From the NCBI GenBank assembly GCA_019414345.1, contig DXMF01000052.1, positions 12,758 to 61,937 of the forward strand: a DNA stretch of 49,180 nt. The letters run 5' to 3'. Of the stretch, positions 18,138-26,169 are shown piece by piece. How positions within the stretch are numbered: position 1 is the stretch's first letter; each line of letters opens with the position of its first letter. Source of the stretch: Collinsella sp. (lineage in GTDB: Bacteria > Actinomycetota > Coriobacteriia > Coriobacteriales > Coriobacteriaceae). The position numbers and the translations under genes were made by a program. The notes beneath the pieces are model-generated. The model searched no databases. It was not told where the DNA came from and was given only the letters and a program-made list of their open reading frames with translations.

Positions 18138-19475
18138 ATGGACGAGATGTTTGCCATTAAATGTCAAAACTGCGGCGGCCCTATGTACTCGCACCAAGCT
18201 AAGCGCAGCTTTGAGTGCGCTTATTGCGGTGCGGTCATTCCGTGGCAGGCGGACGCCGGAGAGCCCAAGAGCGCTTTGGGCATTCGCCATACGCCGTTGA
18301 CGGTAGTGGATGGACTGCTCAAGCTCACGCATGTGTCGCAACTCGAGCGCCCGGAGGACCCGGACTGGTATTTCTTCAATTCGCACTGGCGCAATCAGTC
18401 GGTCCTGGAACATCTGCTGTGGGAGGACCGCGGCACGGCGCAGGAGTTCCAAGAAGCGACGCACGTGAGCATTCCTTGTCCCTTCTGCGGAGCGTCCTTT
18501 GAGGGCGAGTCAACGCAGCGTGTGTTTGAGTGCCCGTCCTGCGGCAACAAGATCGGCATTGCCGACCTGCTCAAGCCCGGTACCTTCAGCAAGCGTCTGA
18601 CCATGGGCGTGGGTGCAGAGTATGTGCCGGAGCAGGGTATTCCCTGCGAAATCTCGCCGCAGCAGGCACGTGCCAACGCGCTGCAGCTGGTGCGCCAGTA
18701 TCCGGATGCCTTTGCCGGGCACGACGTGGAAGACGCGATCCAAAACGACATGATGCTCTTCTATTTCCCCATGGCGTTGGCGGACTTGCGCATGATGGCG
18801 AGCTTCCCGGGCAAGGGCCTGAGCAAGGAGGCCTTGGTGTACTACGAGGTGCTCGACTGGGCATACCCCAGGGCAAACTACCTGGACGTTCGCCTCATGG
18901 GCATTTTGGAGCCGTGGGACTTTGCCAAGGTCGGTCCGTTCGATCCCGCCATGCAGGAAGGTGACTTTCGCGTTGTCTCAGTCGATGCGTCTACCAAGGA
19001 CCAGGTGGTCATTGATAAGTTGGCGCTCGACGTTGCGGGCAACGACGCCGAGGCTGTACTGGGGCTCAATAAAAAGAGCATTCGCATGTGGGCGCGCAAG
19101 GCCCGCAAACATAAGGACGGCCTGGTGATGGTGCCGGTCTACTTTGTCGATCGTCCGGCGACAGACGGCCGCGATGGCGAGCAGGTGCGCATTGCCGTAA
19201 ACGGCCAGACGGGCCGCGCGGCCGCGGTGGTGTTTAGCGACAAGCGCGAAACGCATATCGTGGCGCCGCTCAGCCCGAGCCTGCATCTGTCCGGTGAGAG
19301 CACCGTGCACGCCACGCCCGTCGAGGTCAAATACGTTAAATCGCCCTTCCTGTACCAGATCGTGCGCCGTGGAGGCGGCGAGCAACCGCGCCAGGTTGCA
19401 GCCGCCGTCGAGGGTTCCTACCGAGAGGAGAAGCCCAAACGCCGCGGTCTGCTGGGTGCGCTATTTGGGAAGTAG
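18138..19475 (+). CDS. Double zinc-ribbon protein of unknown function
   Basis: The 445-residue protein carries two CxxC...CxxC zinc ribbons. The first uses Cys9, Cys12, Cys27 and Cys30; the second uses Cys114, Cys117, Cys132 and Cys135. The rest has no obvious signal peptide or membrane helix. A segment near residues 330-370 (VPVYFVDRP..., IAVNGQTGRAAA) is seen in zinc-ribbon proteins often labelled TFIIB-type; the function of that family is unknown. The tail is basic (KPKRRGLLGALFGK). The ATG follows AAGGAGG (18123-18129), and an AT-rich palindrome lies just upstream. It is divergent from the metal exporter. A link to metal homeostasis is possible but rests only on position and the zinc sites. 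Confidence 0.7.
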   Translation: MDEMFAIKCQNCGGPMYSHQAKRSFECAYCGAVIPWQADAGEPKSALGIRHTPLTVVDGLLKLTHVSQLERPEDPDWYFFNSHWRNQSVLEHLLWEDRGTAQEFQEATHVSIPCPFCGASFEGESTQRVFECPSCGNKIGIADLLKPGTFSKRLTMGVGAEYVPEQGIPCEISPQQARANALQLVRQYPDAFAGHDVEDAIQNDMMLFYFPMALADLRMMASFPGKGLSKEALVYYEVLDWAYPRANYLDVRLMGILEPWDFAKVGPFDPAMQEGDFRVVSVDASTKDQVVIDKLALDVAGNDAEAVLGLNKKSIRMWARKARKHKDGLVMVPVYFVDRPATDGRDGEQVRIAVNGQTGRAAAVVFSDKRETHIVAPLSPSLHLSGESTVHATPVEVKYVKSPFLYQIVRRGGGEQPRQVAAAVEGSYREEKPKRRGLLGALFGK

Positions 19476-19601
19476 GGGAGTAGCACCGGTTGTTGCCGTA
19501 AGGTGATGGCCGGGGGTGCGGGGCAGCTCTCAGGAGTGCGGGCTGCCGTCTGATTGTTTGAGGGTGCCAGATGTAAATAAACAGTGGAGCGGCTGCAAAA
19601 G

Positions 19602-19722
19602 AGCCTCCTCACTGGGTAAAATCAGGTTGTGCCGCGGAACCCGCTCCTCAGCTAGTCACACTTCGGAAGCGCGGGCAACGCAGGTATTATCGTCTAAAGG
19701 GCCGGCTGCAACCGGCCCTTTT
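19602..19722 (+). ncRNA. Possible structured small RNA ending in a terminator
   Basis: The 425 bases from 19476 to 19900 hold no convincing reading frame. Between about 19602 and 19695, short complementary runs can pair (GTTG...CCCGC with GCGGG...CAAC), and a strong intrinsic terminator follows. I recognise no known RNA family. A long 3' UTR of the upstream gene is the alternative. Confidence 0.25.
19696..19722 (+). terminator. Intrinsic terminator
   Basis: The stem AAAGGGCCGG/CCGGCCCTTT with a 6-base loop is followed by further T residues. It ends either the zinc-ribbon transcript or a small RNA. Confidence 0.82.
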
Positions 19723-19900
19723 CTGTGGCAGCCAATGGACCCACATCAGACGAAGGCCGCGTCTTTGCCTGTCAGGTCACGCTCGCCAGCCACGGCTAGA
19801 ATGTCGTTGCCGGCGTCCATGACCGGTATTGTTTCGTAGCGTGCGTCGCAACCGCGAGTGCGCCTGCGACGGCTGCGGTGGCTTCGGTCGCAACGTGCTG

Positions 19901-20950
19901 CTACCCTTGCGTTTCGCCATTGGTCGCTTCGTTGATGGCGCGGTACTCGGCACTCAGCTCGCGCGCCAGCTCTTCCTTGCTTGGAAGATACGGCAGGTAT
20001 TTGGCGGCAAACACTTGGTCGTTGTCTTCGGGCAGCGTGTACTCGACAATCGAATCGCTTTTGTCCGCGCAGAGCACGATGCCTATGGGCGGATTGTCGC
20101 CTTCGTTCATGAGCTCGCGCGTGTAGTAGTTCACATACATTTGCATCTGGCCCAGGTCCTGATGCGTAAGGTCGTCCGTCTTAAGGTCGATGAGCACGAA
20201 GCAGCGCATCAGATAGTTGTAAAAAACAAGGTCAATATAGAAATGGCGCCCATCAAAGGTGATGCGCTTTTGGCGCGCCTCGAAAGCGAAACCACGGCCA
20301 AGCTCCAGCAGGAACTTCTGAAGATGCGTGATGAGCGCCTGCTCTAGATCGCTCTCGCGAAACGCAGTATCGTCCGAGAAACCTAAAAACTCCAGTACAT
20401 ATGGGTCGCGGATGATATCCTCGGGGCGACGAGCCGGGGCGCTCTTTTGGATTTCCTGGGTGACGGCCTCCTTGTCCTTGCTGGCAAGTAGGCGCTCGCG
20501 GAACATGGTGTTGATCTGGCGTTCGAGCTGACGCGTGCTCCAACGAGAATCGGCGCATTCGTTCATGTACCATGTTCGAGCATCAGGGTCGGTTATACGC
20601 GATAACCTGCGGTAATGTGTCCAATTCAATTCGGAACGCAGCGCGTTCCGGATTGGGAACGCAAGATAAAACTGACGCATGTATCTTAAGCTTCTGGCGT
20701 TGAAGCCTCTGTCAAAATCCTTAGTCAATCTAACGGCAAGTTCGTCGATCAGTGCATCGCCATACTTGGCGCGCTCCTCTCCGCCCTGTTCATCAACAAT
20801 GCTCTTGCCGATCTCCCAATACGCCTCAACCATCGCAAAGTTAACGGCGGTATAGGCCTTGTCGCGAGCGGCGTTGAGAATCGAGGAAACCTGCTTGTAA
20901 AAAACTTCTGGCACGATTGCCGATTCTCCACGGTTTACCAGTTCGCCCAT
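19901..20950 (-). CDS. DUF1016 / YhcG-type PD-(D/E)XK nuclease
   Basis: The 349-residue protein matches the YhcG family: an N-terminal DUF1016 domain (VNFAMVEAYWEIGKSIV; FNARSLRYMRQFYLAFP) and a C-terminal PD-(D/E)XK nuclease domain. The catalytic elements are IDLVFYNYLMRC and VLIDLKTDDL, the Asp and the D-x-K pair, followed by the Gln motif region QDLGQMQMYVNYY. Members occur as solitary accessory genes or beside restriction systems, and a role in DNA processing or defence has been proposed. Here it stands alone, with no methylase or toxin partner next to it. The ATG at 20950 is preceded by a GTG at 20953; either could start translation. The gene composition is a little less GC-rich than its neighbours, which would fit horizontal acquisition. 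Confidence 0.88.
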   Translation of the reverse strand: MGELVNRGESAIVPEVFYKQVSSILNAARDKAYTAVNFAMVEAYWEIGKSIVDEQGGEERAKYGDALIDELAVRLTKDFDRGFNARSLRYMRQFYLAFPIRNALRSELNWTHYRRLSRITDPDARTWYMNECADSRWSTRQLERQINTMFRERLLASKDKEAVTQEIQKSAPARRPEDIIRDPYVLEFLGFSDDTAFRESDLEQALITHLQKFLLELGRGFAFEARQKRITFDGRHFYIDLVFYNYLMRCFVLIDLKTDDLTHQDLGQMQMYVNYYTRELMNEGDNPPIGIVLCADKSDSIVEYTLPEDNDQVFAAKYLPYLPSKEELARELSAEYRAINEATNGETQG

Positions 20951-21118
20951 CACTGTCGCCCCACTTTCCTCTTGTGGAATGTATCTTTATTGCATTTAGC
21001 TTAAAGCCTCGCGCGGACACGAATTGCTGTGCTGTCTGGCACCTTCGCATGGGAGCCTTGCGGTGACTAAAATGTGGCCATAGAGGCAGTTTTAGCGAAC
21101 CCCGCGGGAGTGACACGC

Positions 21119-21388
21119 ATGGATAACAACACTTTGCTGTTCCAGGACAAAGGTTCGGGCGGGTTTAAAGACGTCAGGATTTACCCCAACCGCATCGAGG
21201 TGCTCAAGAAGGGCACTTTCGGCGGCAAGCATATCGAGATTGTCTACCTTAAGGACATCACGGGCGTTAACAGGATCAAGGGCCGCAATGTTTTTCTGCG
21301 CAACAGGTTGTTGACTGCCTGTGTCTTTAGCCTGAGCAACCGCTCCCAGGCCCAGGAATTTGTGAACGCGCTGAACATGGTGATGTAG
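21119..21388 (+). CDS. Small protein with bacterial PH-like fold
   Basis: This is an 89-residue protein without signal peptide or membrane helix. Its beta-strand pattern (LLFQDKGSGGFKDVRIYPNR, IVYLKDITGV) and single C-terminal helix (SQAQEFVNALNMV) resemble short bacterial PH domains, in which a small barrel is capped by one helix. Function is unknown; such modules often bind membranes or partner proteins. The ATG at 21119 follows GGGAGTG; an upstream in-frame start at 21074 has no ribosome site. The gene converges on the PI-PLC gene. Confidence 0.65.
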   Translation: MDNNTLLFQDKGSGGFKDVRIYPNRIEVLKKGTFGGKHIEIVYLKDITGVNRIKGRNVFLRNRLLTACVFSLSNRSQAQEFVNALNMVM

Positions 21389-21490
21389 CCGACGTCGGCG
21401 TTCGGGCCAGACTTACGCCCGCGCATCTGGCGGCATGGTGGCTGGTCGTTCAACCTGCGAGGCGTCCTTTATGCGCTGCCCCTTCATGTC

Positions 21491-21524
21491 AAAAATAGGG
21501 GCACAGAACGGTATTCCGCGCCCC
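21491..21524 (-). terminator. Intrinsic terminator of PI-PLC-like gene
   Basis: On the minus strand, an 11-bp stem (GGGGC core, two G-U pairs, 21498-21524) is followed by the T-rich tract at 21491-21497. It lies 34 bases after the stop. Confidence 0.75.
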
Positions 21525-21557
21525 TGATTGAGCCGATGCGTCTGAAAACCGGCTTGC

Positions 21558-24050
21558 CTATTCGCTAGCGCCTTCGTTGTTTTCGCGGTCACTGGCAAGC
21601 ATTGCTGCGCCGGCGACCGTCGTCGCCACGGCGGCAGCGGCGAGCCCGGCGGCGATGCCAGAGCCGTCGCCCGTGCCGGCGAGCTTCTCGCCCGAGCCCT
21701 TGCTCTTGTTGCCCTTGCCGTTCTTGTCGGCGCTGTCCGTGGCGGCATCGTTGCCGTTGCCGCCGCCGGTACCGTTGCCGGTGCCGCCCGCACTGCCCGA
21801 GGCCGCTACGGTAAAGCTTGCGGATCCGTCGCTGGCGAGCGTGTAGTTCTGCGCCGCGTCGCCCAAGAGACCGTTCACGCGCACCCAGTACGTTCCTGCG
21901 GCAAATGTTTCGCCCTCGGCCATTGCCGTGCCCGGAGCGCCGTCCGCGTCGTGCACAAACTCGAGCTGGGCCGTGCAGGCATCGGTTTCGAGCTTGCCCT
22001 CGAGTGATGCCGCAATCTTGGCGCGCACGTCTTCGCCGGCCTTAAGGCCTTCGAGTCCCTCAAAATGAGGCGTCAGCGCACGTGGATCGATATCGATGGG
22101 CACAGGGCCCTGCAGCCCCGTAACAGTCTCGTTGCCCAGGGCGTCGACATCCACATATTCGATGGCAAACGCATGTCCCGAGGCTGCTACGTTGAGTACG
22201 TTGCTGCTGTCGACAAGGCGGAAATGGCCCTCGCCAACGGTCTTGCCATCTTGGAGCGAGGCATCGCTCAGCGAGTCGCCGTACGTCATGCGCATGCGGG
22301 TCGGGAGATAGCACGAAACGGTTTGCTTGTGCTGCGCATCGTTGTAATTGCGCTGGTAGATGCTCCGGGCCAGTGCCGCATCAACAAAGTCGGATGCGAT
22401 GATGCCAATGTGCTTGCGGCAGTCCGCCTTTGTGCTCTCAACTCCGGTATTGTTTATATACGAGCTCTTGTACAGGTGCTCGTTGACCACTCGCGCTGCG
22501 GTAAAAGGGTTGTTTTGCGTGCAGCTCGTGTAGTTGATAAACCAGCAGCGCTCCGTTGCCTGCACCGTTGTCCCGTCCGCGGCAGTGATATCTACGGTGC
22601 TGCGCTCGAACTCGGACGCTGCCTTCAGGGCCATATCGACCCAGTCGATCTTACTGGATCCCGTGCAGTCGTAATGGTCTTGGGCATATACCTTGGTGCA
22701 ATAGGGCTCTTTGGCACCCGCATTGCCCGCAGCCTCAAAGCCTCGCGCGTCTTGGACGAGGCACATGGACTTTCCGGAATGCGCCTTGATTTTGTCGTCC
22801 CATTCAGTGAGGTCGAGGCCCCACGTGTGGCCGTCTACGCTGTCGCCGGCGAGTTTAAATCGACGCAGCAGGACGATCTTTCCGCGCACCTCGTTCAGTG
22901 TGGGGACATGGCTCGACGTATAGAACAGATCGGAGTTATTGCCCATAACATTGGCGAAAGCCGTCGTAACGCTTTCGTCGGTAGCCTCGTCGTTGCCTCG
23001 TGACACCAGCATGATGAGCGCTTCTGACGGGTGTTCGTTCAAAAATGTTTTGAAGTAACCGATGACATCGGAGAGTTGCATAAAGTCCCCGTCTTTTTTG
23101 TGCAGGTAGCATATTCCATGGTCGATGCCGGGGTCGCCGTTCTTGTCGTTCTTTCCAAGTCGGATATCAAAATAGCGAATGCCTTCGAGCAACTGCGTGG
23201 GGATGTAATCCTGCTGGCACTTTGCAAGCGAGGTTTGGGGCTCGGTGTCGTTGTCGACGCTGCAGGTGCCCGAATCGTGAGTTCCCGGGATGCTCAGTTC
23301 GTCGAGGTACTTGCTGCCATCGACGTGGCTCATCCAACATGGTCCGTCGACGTAGCTGCTATACGTGGTCCAGTCGATGCTGCTAACTGTGGCATTGGTC
23401 TTGTCCATGCTGTAGCCGACAAGCTCGAGCTCCCACGGAATGCTCTTACTCTTATGGCAGATCTTATTGTTGTCCTGGTCTTTGCCGTCCTTTTCTATGG
23501 CCAGGTACTTAATGTCTTTTTTCTCGGTTTCTTTCTCGACCGTGCGGTCTCGGATGATATAGGTACCGTTTGATTGACGCTCGAACGCAAAAGAGCGACT
23601 GGCCTTGCCGTCATGCTCGCCACTCCATACGTGGATGACCTTTCCGTCTTTGTCCGAGTCGCCATCGACCGACCAAATGCTGTAGCCCGTCTTTTTATGC
23701 TCTTCGAAATTGAGCAAGGTGCGGATAGCATACCAGTTTGTATCGTCATTCTTGGTCGTTACGTTCTCAAGGATGAGCTTGCTGGACGTGCCGTCATTAA
23801 ACAGATGGCAGACGTTGCCGATGACGTTGCCGTCTTCGTTAACGCTTGCGGTACGAAAATAGCCCGCGGGGCGAAGGCGAATGACGAAATTGTCGAGGCT
23901 GTCCGACGGTGCGGGTGTGTTGTCTGCAAATGCCGCTCGCAGGGGAATGCCCGGCGCTGCGGTTTCGGGCAGGCTTGCAAGTGGTGACAACGCCGCAAGC
24001 CCTAGGCCCAGCGTAAACGCTCGGCGGCTGATGGCATGGTGTTCGGTCAT
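21558..24050 (-). CDS. Secreted PI-PLC-like phosphodiesterase with cell-wall anchor
   Basis: An 830-residue exported protein. The N-terminus SRRAFTLGLGLAALS fits a twin-arginine signal. Residues 50-210 look like a ricin-type beta-trefoil or similar lectin domain (GYFRTASV, YSIWSVDGD). A phosphatidylinositol-specific phospholipase C X-domain follows, with its two catalytic histidines, His258 in SIPGTHDSG and His311 in GIDHGICYL, plus RYFDIRLG. The last 150 residues hold a beta domain, a Gly/Asn/Lys-rich spacer, LAGTG at 790, a hydrophobic helix and a short tail, as in sortase-anchored proteins; the tail is acidic, which is unusual. The enzyme would cleave phosphoinositides or GPI-like lipids outside the cell. 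The ATG follows GGAGAAG. It is monocistronic with its own terminator. Confidence 0.88.
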   Translation of the reverse strand: MTEHHAISRRAFTLGLGLAALSPLASLPETAAPGIPLRAAFADNTPAPSDSLDNFVIRLRPAGYFRTASVNEDGNVIGNVCHLFNDGTSSKLILENVTTKNDDTNWYAIRTLLNFEEHKKTGYSIWSVDGDSDKDGKVIHVWSGEHDGKASRSFAFERQSNGTYIIRDRTVEKETEKKDIKYLAIEKDGKDQDNNKICHKSKSIPWELELVGYSMDKTNATVSSIDWTTYSSYVDGPCWMSHVDGSKYLDELSIPGTHDSGTCSVDNDTEPQTSLAKCQQDYIPTQLLEGIRYFDIRLGKNDKNGDPGIDHGICYLHKKDGDFMQLSDVIGYFKTFLNEHPSEALIMLVSRGNDEATDESVTTAFANVMGNNSDLFYTSSHVPTLNEVRGKIVLLRRFKLAGDSVDGHTWGLDLTEWDDKIKAHSGKSMCLVQDARGFEAAGNAGAKEPYCTKVYAQDHYDCTGSSKIDWVDMALKAASEFERSTVDITAADGTTVQATERCWFINYTSCTQNNPFTAARVVNEHLYKSSYINNTGVESTKADCRKHIGIIASDFVDAALARSIYQRNYNDAQHKQTVSCYLPTRMRMTYGDSLSDASLQDGKTVGEGHFRLVDSSNVLNVAASGHAFAIEYVDVDALGNETVTGLQGPVPIDIDPRALTPHFEGLEGLKAGEDVRAKIAASLEGKLETDACTAQLEFVHDADGAPGTAMAEGETFAAGTYWVRVNGLLGDAAQNYTLASDGSASFTVAASGSAGGTGNGTGGGNGNDAATDSADKNGKGNKSKGSGEKLAGTGDGSGIAAGLAAAAVATTVAGAAMLASDRENNEGASE

Positions 24051-24255
24051 AACTTCTCCATTCGCAGAGTGCGGTTATGCGATAGTTTTGGTCACTATAC
24101 TGCCCAGATGTTTAAAGATGCTGGTTTAATTGTCTGCGCGGCGCAATAAATCGGTGGGCGGACGTGTTGGGGTGTTTGTCGTTTTCGTACTGTTGCCACA
24201 TTTGGGGCGGTTCCGGCGTCCGGCATCCTCGCGTTCGTCGGCTACAGGCATAAGA

Positions 24256-24285
24256 AAGGGAGGGTCGGTTTACCGGCCCTCCCTG
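24256..24285 (-). terminator. Intrinsic terminator of lipoprotein gene
   Basis: The stem GGGAGGGTCGG/CCGGCCCTCCC (24258-24268 with 24273-24283) has a TTTA loop and is T-rich on the minus-strand side. It serves the gene ending at 24356. The rest of 24051-24355 shows no gene. Confidence 0.78.
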
Positions 24286-24355
24286 GGTACGAAGCGCTGG
24301 GGTACCGTCGCTTGTTTGCACTGCGACCGTGTTTCCCGTTGCGCTCGCCAGTCGC

Positions 24356-24949
24356 TTAGCGCTTGATCTCGATATCGTCGAGCTTGACGTCCATGGCCTC
24401 GGTCTTGGCCTCGGCGATGTCGTCGGCAAATTCCAGAGACTTCATCATGGTCTCGACGGCGTCCTTGTGCTCCTCGACGTTGTCGATACGCACATACACA
24501 CTGCCGCCGTCAACGTCGGTGAAGTATTCGGTCGTTACGCCGCCCGAGTGTGTATAGGAAGCGTTGCGCCAAGTCTTGCCGTTGTACTTGACGGGGTCAT
24601 TCTCGGTCCACTCAAAGCTGGCATTCCACTTTGCCTCGTAGTCGAACAGCTCGTCGGCGTTCTTGTCAGGATCGAAGACGGGGATGAAGCGATCGCTGGC
24701 GTGCTCGCTCTCGGTGAACTTAAACTGGGCCCTGTCGGCGGTGTCGCCTGCGACGTCGGTGATCTCGACGCCCTCGGGGACCTCGACCTTAAACCAAATG
24801 AAGTCGGTCCTCATATCCACGGCTGGCTTTTCTGCGCCGCCGCCACCGCCACTGCCGGTAGCGCCGCCGCTGCCGCCGCAACCCACCAGGGCAACCGCGG
24901 CAAAGAGACTGATGCAGAGGGTGAGAATCGCAAAGGCCTTCTTTTTCAT
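24356..24949 (-). CDS. Lipoprotein of unknown function (paralogue 1)
   Basis: The 197-residue product has a lipoprotein signal: MKKK, a hydrophobic stretch and the lipobox LVGC with Cys24. A Gly/Ser linker is followed by a globular domain starting TDFIWFKVEVPEGVEI. It is clearly paralogous to the protein encoded at 25191-25790. Shared blocks include FIWFKVE.PEGV, DRFIPVF, YNGKTW, GSVYVRI and the final EI. The family name is not recognised; the domain is probably all-beta and faces outside. A strong GAGGAGG ribosome site lies upstream. Each copy has its own terminator, so they are separate transcripts or partly coupled. Confidence 0.82.
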   Translation of the reverse strand: MKKKAFAILTLCISLFAAVALVGCGGSGGATGSGGGGGAEKPAVDMRTDFIWFKVEVPEGVEITDVAGDTADRAQFKFTESEHASDRFIPVFDPDKNADELFDYEAKWNASFEWTENDPVKYNGKTWRNASYTHSGGVTTEYFTDVDGGSVYVRIDNVEEHKDAVETMMKSLEFADDIAEAKTEAMDVKLDDIEIKR

Positions 24950-25021
24950 GGTCGTGTCCTCCTCGATCTGTAACCGCCCATGGATTACCTGTCTTTACTG
25001 TACGCGTGGACGGCTCGCTAG

Positions 25022-25040
25022 GGTGGGCCATGTGTCCCAT
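25022..25040. promoter_or_regulatory. 19-base repeat, copy 1 (upstream of lipoprotein paralogue 1)
   Basis: GGTGGGCCATGTGTCCCAT is repeated exactly at 25988-26006. Its TGGG...CCCA centre is an imperfect palindrome. It lies 73 bases upstream of the start at 24949. It may be an operator or part of a dispersed repeat. Confidence 0.45.
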
Positions 25041-25086
25041 TCTGAGGGCCGGATTTGCGCCGTTAAGTGGCAATATGTTCGGGCGC

Positions 25087-25121
25087 AAAAGAGGGGAGGG
25101 CTGGTGCTGTCGGCCCTCCCC
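25087..25121 (-). terminator. Intrinsic terminator of second lipoprotein gene
   Basis: The stem GGGGAGGGC/GCCCTCCCC (25093-25101 with 25113-25121) is followed on the minus strand by CTTTT. It lies 70 bases after the stop at 25191. Confidence 0.75.
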
Positions 25122-25190
25122 GGGTTGGGCGCCCGTTGTTTTAATGGGGCGCATGTGCGCGGGTGCGCGTAGGCGCGTGCGGGTGTCCCG

Positions 25191-25790
25191 TTACTTGATC
25201 TCGATGCTCGAAATCTCGACTTCGCGTGCCTCGGAAACTGCCTCTTCCATGTCATCGGGGAACTCGATGGAGTTGAGGAGTGCCTCGGCTTCTTTCTTGT
25301 GCTGGTCGAAGTTCGAGATGAGGACGTAGACGCTTCCCGGCTCAACATCGGTAAAAAGCATGGTTGAGATGCCGCTGTTGTCCTCGTATGTTCCGACGAG
25401 CCACGTCCTGCCGTTATACTCGACGGACCCGCCATCTTTCCACTGGAACGTATCCCCCTTCTTTTCCGCCTGGTCGGCGTGGGATTCCTCGGCCGTCAGC
25501 GCTTTTTTCCAAACGGGGATAAAGCGATCGGCCGAGGCGTTCTCGTCTTCGGGGAAGGTGAGCTGGACCCTGTCGGCATTCTTGCCGGCAGAGTCGCTTA
25601 CGCCGACGCCCTCGGGCATCTCGACCTTAAACCAGATGTAGTCGGTCTTCTTGGCGACGGGGGCCTTTTCCTTGCTCTCGCTCTTGGGGGCGCTGCCGCC
25701 GCCCGATGCGCTCCCGCCGCAGCCCACAAGGGCGAGCGCGGCAAAGAGGGCGATGCAAAGGGAAAGGATTGATAGGGTCTTTTTCATCAT
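25191..25790 (-). CDS. Lipoprotein of unknown function (paralogue 2)
   Basis: A 199-residue lipoprotein with lipobox LVGC (Cys24) after MMKKTLSILSLCIALF. A Ser/Lys-rich linker precedes a domain starting TDYIWFKVEMPEGVGV. It shares blocks with the neighbouring paralogue through its whole length (DRFIPVW, YNGRTW, GSVYVLI), pointing to tandem duplication. The start at 25790 is chosen because AAGGAGG lies eight bases upstream. The function is unknown; no transporter or partner enzyme is adjacent. Confidence 0.82.
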   Translation of the reverse strand: MMKKTLSILSLCIALFAALALVGCGGSASGGGSAPKSESKEKAPVAKKTDYIWFKVEMPEGVGVSDSAGKNADRVQLTFPEDENASADRFIPVWKKALTAEESHADQAEKKGDTFQWKDGGSVEYNGRTWLVGTYEDNSGISTMLFTDVEPGSVYVLISNFDQHKKEAEALLNSIEFPDDMEEAVSEAREVEISSIEIK

Positions 25791-25987
25791 GGTGGCGTCC
25801 TCCTTGTCTGCTGATGACATCACGGCGCCGCATGCTGTTGGGGTACTGATTGCGCTGGCGGCGGATGTCTCTGTGTACTGTGCGACTTATGCCTCCGTTC
25901 ATCGCTTGTGGCCGTTGCGCGGCCGTTCCCCAACGGGTTCCTTACTTATAGATATGCCCCAGCTTGTGCTGCTCGGGAGTCTCGAAA

Positions 25988-26006
25988 GGTGGGCCATGTG
26001 TCCCAT
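25988..26006. promoter_or_regulatory. 19-base repeat, copy 2
   Basis: Exact second copy of the element at 25022-25040, in the 379-base gap between divergent genes (25790 and 26170). It lies 198 bases from the lipoprotein start and 164 from fchA. Confidence 0.4.
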
Positions 26007-26061
26007 GTTTGCGTTGACATGGCCTATCGTGTGCCATAGAAATCCGCGATGGCCAGGTGCG

Positions 26062-26090
26062 CTGACGCTCGCGTACTTATGGGCTAGACT
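26062..26090 (+). promoter_or_regulatory. Putative fchA-folD promoter
   Basis: CTGACG (-35) and TAGACT (-10) are separated by exactly 17 bases, 80 bases before the fchA start. Confidence 0.4.
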
Positions 26091-26112
26091 TAGCACCATT
26101 ACGTGATCGATG

Positions 26113-26140
26113 CGGTCGGCCGACGTCGGCCGCCCGACCG
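26113..26140. promoter_or_regulatory. Nested GC-rich palindrome before fchA
   Basis: CGGTCGG and CCGACCG flank the perfect 14-bp palindrome GGCCGACGTCGGCC (26118-26131). It lies just after the putative promoter and 30 bases before the start. It could be an operator or an RNA hairpin. Confidence 0.45.
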
Positions 26141-26169
26141 ATATATATGACTTGAAGGTGCGTGTGCGT

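Noticed and set aside
19829..20347. Plus-strand frame opposite the DUF1016 nuclease
   Set aside because: Shadow of the nuclease gene; no independent support.
22065..23003. Plus-strand frame opposite the PI-PLC-like gene
   Set aside because: No ribosome site or motif; the opposite strand encodes catalytic histidines and a signal peptide.
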